Shown here piece by piece: positions 61,515 through 64,000 of a DNA stretch of 64,000 nt. Location of the stretch: assembly GCA_963977495.1 (NCBI GenBank), contig CAXBOT010000001.1, positions 868,001 to 932,000 of the forward strand, in the 5' to 3' direction. Every line of letters begins with the position of its first letter. The stretch's first letter is position 1. The position numbers and the translations under genes were made by a program. Below the pieces are notes generated by a model that worked only from the letters and a program-made list of their open reading frames with translations, ran no database searches and was not told the origin of the DNA. This DNA is from UBA1672 sp963977495 (GTDB taxonomy: Bacteria; Pseudomonadota; Alphaproteobacteria; Micavibrionales; Micavibrionaceae).

Positions 61515-62819
61515 CTATTCATTCGGATAGATGGGGAACCGCTTACAAAGTGCATCCACTTTTTCTCTAACAGATTTTTCAATCGCGGCATTACCTTCTT
61601 GTCCGTTTTCTTTCAGACCGTCGAGTACTTCAATCGCGTATTGACCAACCAATTTGAACTCTTCAACACCAAAACCACGGCTTGTCGCGGCGGGTGTTCC
61701 AAGACGCACACCGGATGTAACCATCGGCGGTGCAGGATCAAAAGGGACAGCGTTTTTGTTACAGGTCATGCCTGCGCGCTCCAACGCTTCTTCTGTATCT
61801 TTACCTGTCAAACCCTTCGGACGAAGATCAACCAGAACGATATGGCTGTCTGTACCGCCTGATACGATATCAACGCCGCCATCCTTCAATGTTTTTGCCA
61901 AAGCGCGTGCATTATCAATAACAGCCTGACCATATGCCTTAAAGGAAGGCTTCAACGCCTCACCATAAGAAACAGCCTTCGCCGCAATCACATGCATCAA
62001 CGGGCCGCCCTGAATACCGGGAAAGATCGCTGAATTCAGCTTTTTGAATATCTCAAGATCATTGGTCAAGATCATACCGCCACGTGGCCCGCGAAGGGTT
62101 TTGTGTGTGGTTGTGCTTGTCACATGTGCATGTGGCACAGGTGATGGATACGTACCAGCGGCAATCAAGCCCGCATAATGCGCCATATCAACAAACAAAT
62201 ATGCACCGACAGAATCAGCAATCTCACGGAAACGTGCGAAATCGATGTGACGTGGATAAGCAGATGCACCGGCAATAATCATTTGCGGCTTGTGCTCTTT
62301 TGCCAATCTTTCAACTTCATCATAATCAAGCAACGAGTCGCTTTCGCGCACACCATATTGAACCGCATTAAACCATTTACCTGATTGGTTTGGCGCCGCG
62401 CCATGGGTCAAGTGACCACCGGCTGCAAGGCTCATCCCCAAAACAGTGTCGCCGGGCTGTAACAAGGCCATCATAACACCTTGGTTCGCCTGAGAACCTG
62501 AGTTTGGCTGCACGTTCACATATTTTGCGCCGAATAATTCCTTCGCACGATCACGCGCCAGATCTTCAACAACGTCTGAAAACTCACAACCACCATAATA
62601 ACGACGTCCAGGATAACCTTCGGCGTATTTGTTGGTGAAGACAGACCCTTGCGCCTGTAGCACAGCTCTGGATACGATATTTTCCGATGCGATCAATTCG
62701 ATGCACTCTTGCTGGCGTTTCAATTCGCCGCGCGTTGCGTTAAACACATCTGCGTCGGCGGTTTGCAAATCGTCTGTAAAAAATCCGCAATATTCCAAAT
62801 TTTCGGCTGCGTTGCTCAT
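61515..62819 (-). CDS. glyA: Serine hydroxymethyltransferase
   Basis: 434 residues, PLP enzyme that makes glycine and methylene-tetrahydrofolate from serine. Signatures: QQECIELIASENIVS, NVQPNSGSQANQGVMMALLQ, and the lysine site HVTSTTTHKTLRGPRGGMIL. Followed by nrdR and preceded by rpiB with short gaps. Confidence 0.97.
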   Translation of the reverse strand: MSNAAENLEYCGFFTDDLQTADADVFNATRGELKRQQECIELIASENIVSRAVLQAQGSVFTNKYAEGYPGRRYYGGCEFSDVVEDLARDRAKELFGAKYVNVQPNSGSQANQGVMMALLQPGDTVLGMSLAAGGHLTHGAAPNQSGKWFNAVQYGVRESDSLLDYDEVERLAKEHKPQMIIAGASAYPRHIDFARFREIADSVGAYLFVDMAHYAGLIAAGTYPSPVPHAHVTSTTTHKTLRGPRGGMILTNDLEIFKKLNSAIFPGIQGGPLMHVIAAKAVSYGEALKPSFKAYGQAVIDNARALAKTLKDGGVDIVSGGTDSHIVLVDLRPKGLTGKDTEEALERAGMTCNKNAVPFDPAPPMVTSGVRLGTPAATSRGFGVEEFKLVGQYAIEVLDGLKENGQEGNAAIEKSVREKVDALCKRFPIYPNE

Positions 62820-62844
62820 AAGTGTAAGTTCCTTTCAGTTTTAT

Positions 62845-63270
62845 TTATGATAATTTTTCAACTCTGCGGTCATGACGACCACCTTCATATTCTGTGTTTA
62901 AAAACGTTTCAACAATATCGAATGCCACTTCCAAGCCAATCAAACGTGCGCCCAGCGCCAGAACATTCGCATTATTATGTTGTCGTGTCAGGCGCGCCAT
63001 TGTCACATCCGTGCAATTCGCCGCTCTGATTTCTTTATATCTGTTGGCGGCAATGGAAATACCGATCCCTGTACCGCAAATGACAATACCGCGCTCCGCC
63101 TCACCATTGATAATGCTTTGCGCCAATTTTTGCCCGAATTCAGGGTAATCCACAGAATCGCGGGAATTGGTTCCGACGTCAACAAATGACAACCGATCCG
63201 CAAAGCGCTCTTTAATCGCCTCTTTCAGATCGTATCCACCGTGGTCGCAAGCAATGGCAAGTGTTTCCAT
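62845..63270 (-). CDS. rpiB: Ribose-5-phosphate isomerase B
   Basis: 141 residues. LAIACDHGGYDLKEAIKERF at the start, VDYPEFGQKLAQSI, and GIVICGTGIGISIAANRYK with the catalytic cysteine. It interconverts ribose-5- and ribulose-5-phosphate. The start at 63270 (METLAIACDHGG) has a weak AAGG upstream; ten more codons are open but not family-like. It precedes glyA by 25 bases. Confidence 0.94.
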   Translation of the reverse strand: METLAIACDHGGYDLKEAIKERFADRLSFVDVGTNSRDSVDYPEFGQKLAQSIINGEAERGIVICGTGIGISIAANRYKEIRAANCTDVTMARLTRQHNNANVLALGARLIGLEVAFDIVETFLNTEYEGGRHDRRVEKLS

Positions 63271-63318
63271 CTCTAACCTTTTCGTCTTATTAAGACACAA
63301 TATATAGGCCTGAACATC

Positions 63319-63522
63319 TTACGAAATCAATCCTTTCTTTTTCAAAACATACTCAAGGCGCTTTATGGCGTTACGCTTTAATATTTCCTGTGATGTGGTT
63401 TTGGGGCCTTGAATTGAAACTTCGATCAGGGTCTGCGTATCCATGGCGGAAACTTTTACGACATTTCCAACCGGAAAAAATTCGACAATCACTTCGCGTC
63501 CATTCAGTATATTTTGTGCCAT
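63319..63522 (-). CDS. DUF6898-type small protein
   Basis: 67 residues starting MAQNILNGREVIVEFFPVGN. It has VKVSAMDTQTLIEVSIQGP and the helical end RNAIKRLEYVLKKKGL, the usual form of a small alphaproteobacterial family next to rpiB and glyA, sometimes misnamed serine hydroxymethyltransferase in databases. The function is unknown. An ATG four codons earlier is possible. Confidence 0.7.
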   Translation of the reverse strand: MAQNILNGREVIVEFFPVGNVVKVSAMDTQTLIEVSIQGPKTTSQEILKRNAIKRLEYVLKKKGLIS

Positions 63523-63533
63523 AGCCGTTTCCA

Positions 63534-63562
63534 TTAAAAAAGCAGGCCATTACAGCCTGCCC
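63534..63562 (-). terminator. Rho-independent terminator of the MarR gene
   Basis: GCAGGC and GCCTGC (63542-63547 and 63555-63560) pair around seven bases; on the minus strand the stem is followed by TTTTTTAATGG. It lies 33 bases after the MarR gene and just before the DUF6898-type gene. Confidence 0.75.
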
Positions 63563-63594
63563 TAAACATAATGGAATCAAAAAAAAAATAAAGC

Positions 63595-64000
63595 CTAAAA
63601 TCCACCACCGAAGTTGGTTTGCTGCGCCCAAAAGCGTTCCAGCATTTTAAGCGTCTGGTTCAATTCATTTAAACGTTCATTTGTTATTTCCGTACCTTCA
63701 ATCTGCGTTTCATGGCGCGCGAACATATCGGAAATCATCTGGCGCAACTCAATACCCTTTTCGGATAGGCGCACGCGGATGGATCGTTTGTCGTGTACAG
63801 AGCGTTCCTGAATGAGATATTCATTTTCAACCATCTTCTTAACATTATAAGAAACGTTTGATCCTAAATAGTAACCACGAATCGTCAATTCCCCGACCGT
63901 CATTTCTTCTTCGCCAACATTATAGAGAATCATACACTGGACGTTGTTGATGTCCTGAATGTTCTTCTTATCAAGCTCGACCTTTAAAACGTCAAGAAAA
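63595..64000 (-). CDS. MarR family regulator, LdtR-like (5' end cut by the window)
   Basis: The frame runs off the right edge; 134 residues are visible, from FLDVLKVELDKKNIQDINNV on. MTVGELTIRGYYLGSNVSYN and VKKMVENEYLIQERSVHDKR are the recognition helix and wing of the MarR fold, very like the LdtR group that controls L,D-transpeptidase genes in alphaproteobacteria. The C-terminal helix completes the dimer. The true start lies beyond position 64000. Confidence 0.88.
   Translation of the reverse strand, partial: FLDVLKVELDKKNIQDINNVQCMILYNVGEEEMTVGELTIRGYYLGSNVSYNVKKMVENEYLIQERSVHDKRSIRVRLSEKGIELRQMISDMFARHETQIEGTEITNERLNELNQTLKMLERFWAQQTNFGGGF

Noticed and set aside
1..64000. CRISPR array
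   Set aside because: No series of regularly spaced direct repeats was seen anywhere; the only repeats are the tRNA 3'-end copies and short tandem or inverted repeats.

Overview
The window reads as the chromosome of an alphaproteobacterium. The evidence is gene order and family type: tig-clpP-lon-hup, glyA-nrdR-ribD-ribE-ribB-ribH-nusB, rpmF-plsX-fabH-ihfA-merR, a CBP3-type cytochrome bc1 chaperone, a class I PHA synthase, gamma-type carbonic anhydrase and a DUF6898-type protein. The lineage cannot be fixed by eye. A Rhodospirillales- or Micavibrio-like bacterium would fit, but that is only an impression.

Region 1 (1 to about 19.2 kb) is one end of an integrated mobile element, AT-richer than the rest. 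It carries a relaxase, a VirD4/TraG-type coupling protein, an excisionase-like protein and a tyrosine integrase that stops 70 bp from the 3' end of tRNA-Val(TAC). No type IV secretion channel genes are visible, so within this window it looks like an integrative mobilizable element; its left end lies outside. Cargo: an AbiEi/AbiEii toxin-antitoxin pair, an ArdA-type antirestriction protein, a cytoplasmic PhoD-like metallophosphatase, and a compact CBASS operon (CD-NTase, two-TM SAVED effector, CoiA-like nuclease). It also carries a two-gene operon whose second product joins a shortened GreA-like domain to an unknown domain. A large membrane protein is fused in frame to a secreted-type protein that has its own internal ribosome binding site. 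Two noncoding stretches around 9.4 and 9.8 kb are rich in inverted repeats.

Region 2 (19.1 to 32.3 kb) is core chromosome: tRNA-Val, hup, lon, clpP, tig (clpX is absent from its usual place), tRNA-Leu, tRNA-His, glnA, a secreted unknown, parE and a YdbH-type AsmA-like protein. Region 3 (32.3 to 48.2 kb) holds a DASS-type transporter with RCK_C domains, lptD, an RhlE-type helicase, gshB-hisI, a metal-site membrane protein, recJ, glpX, hom, phaC and a gamma carbonic anhydrase.

Region 4 (48.2 to 64 kb) holds rplM-rpsI, a lectin-like/propeller-like orphan next to tRNA-Pro, merR-ihfA-fabH-plsX-rpmF-yceD, the bc1 chaperone, bamE, nusB with the riboflavin genes, nrdR, glyA, rpiB, and a MarR regulator cut by the window edge. 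The ribB product carries a degenerate GTP cyclohydrolase II domain. tRNA-His and tRNA-Pro each have a short copy of their own 3' end about 120 to 135 bp downstream.
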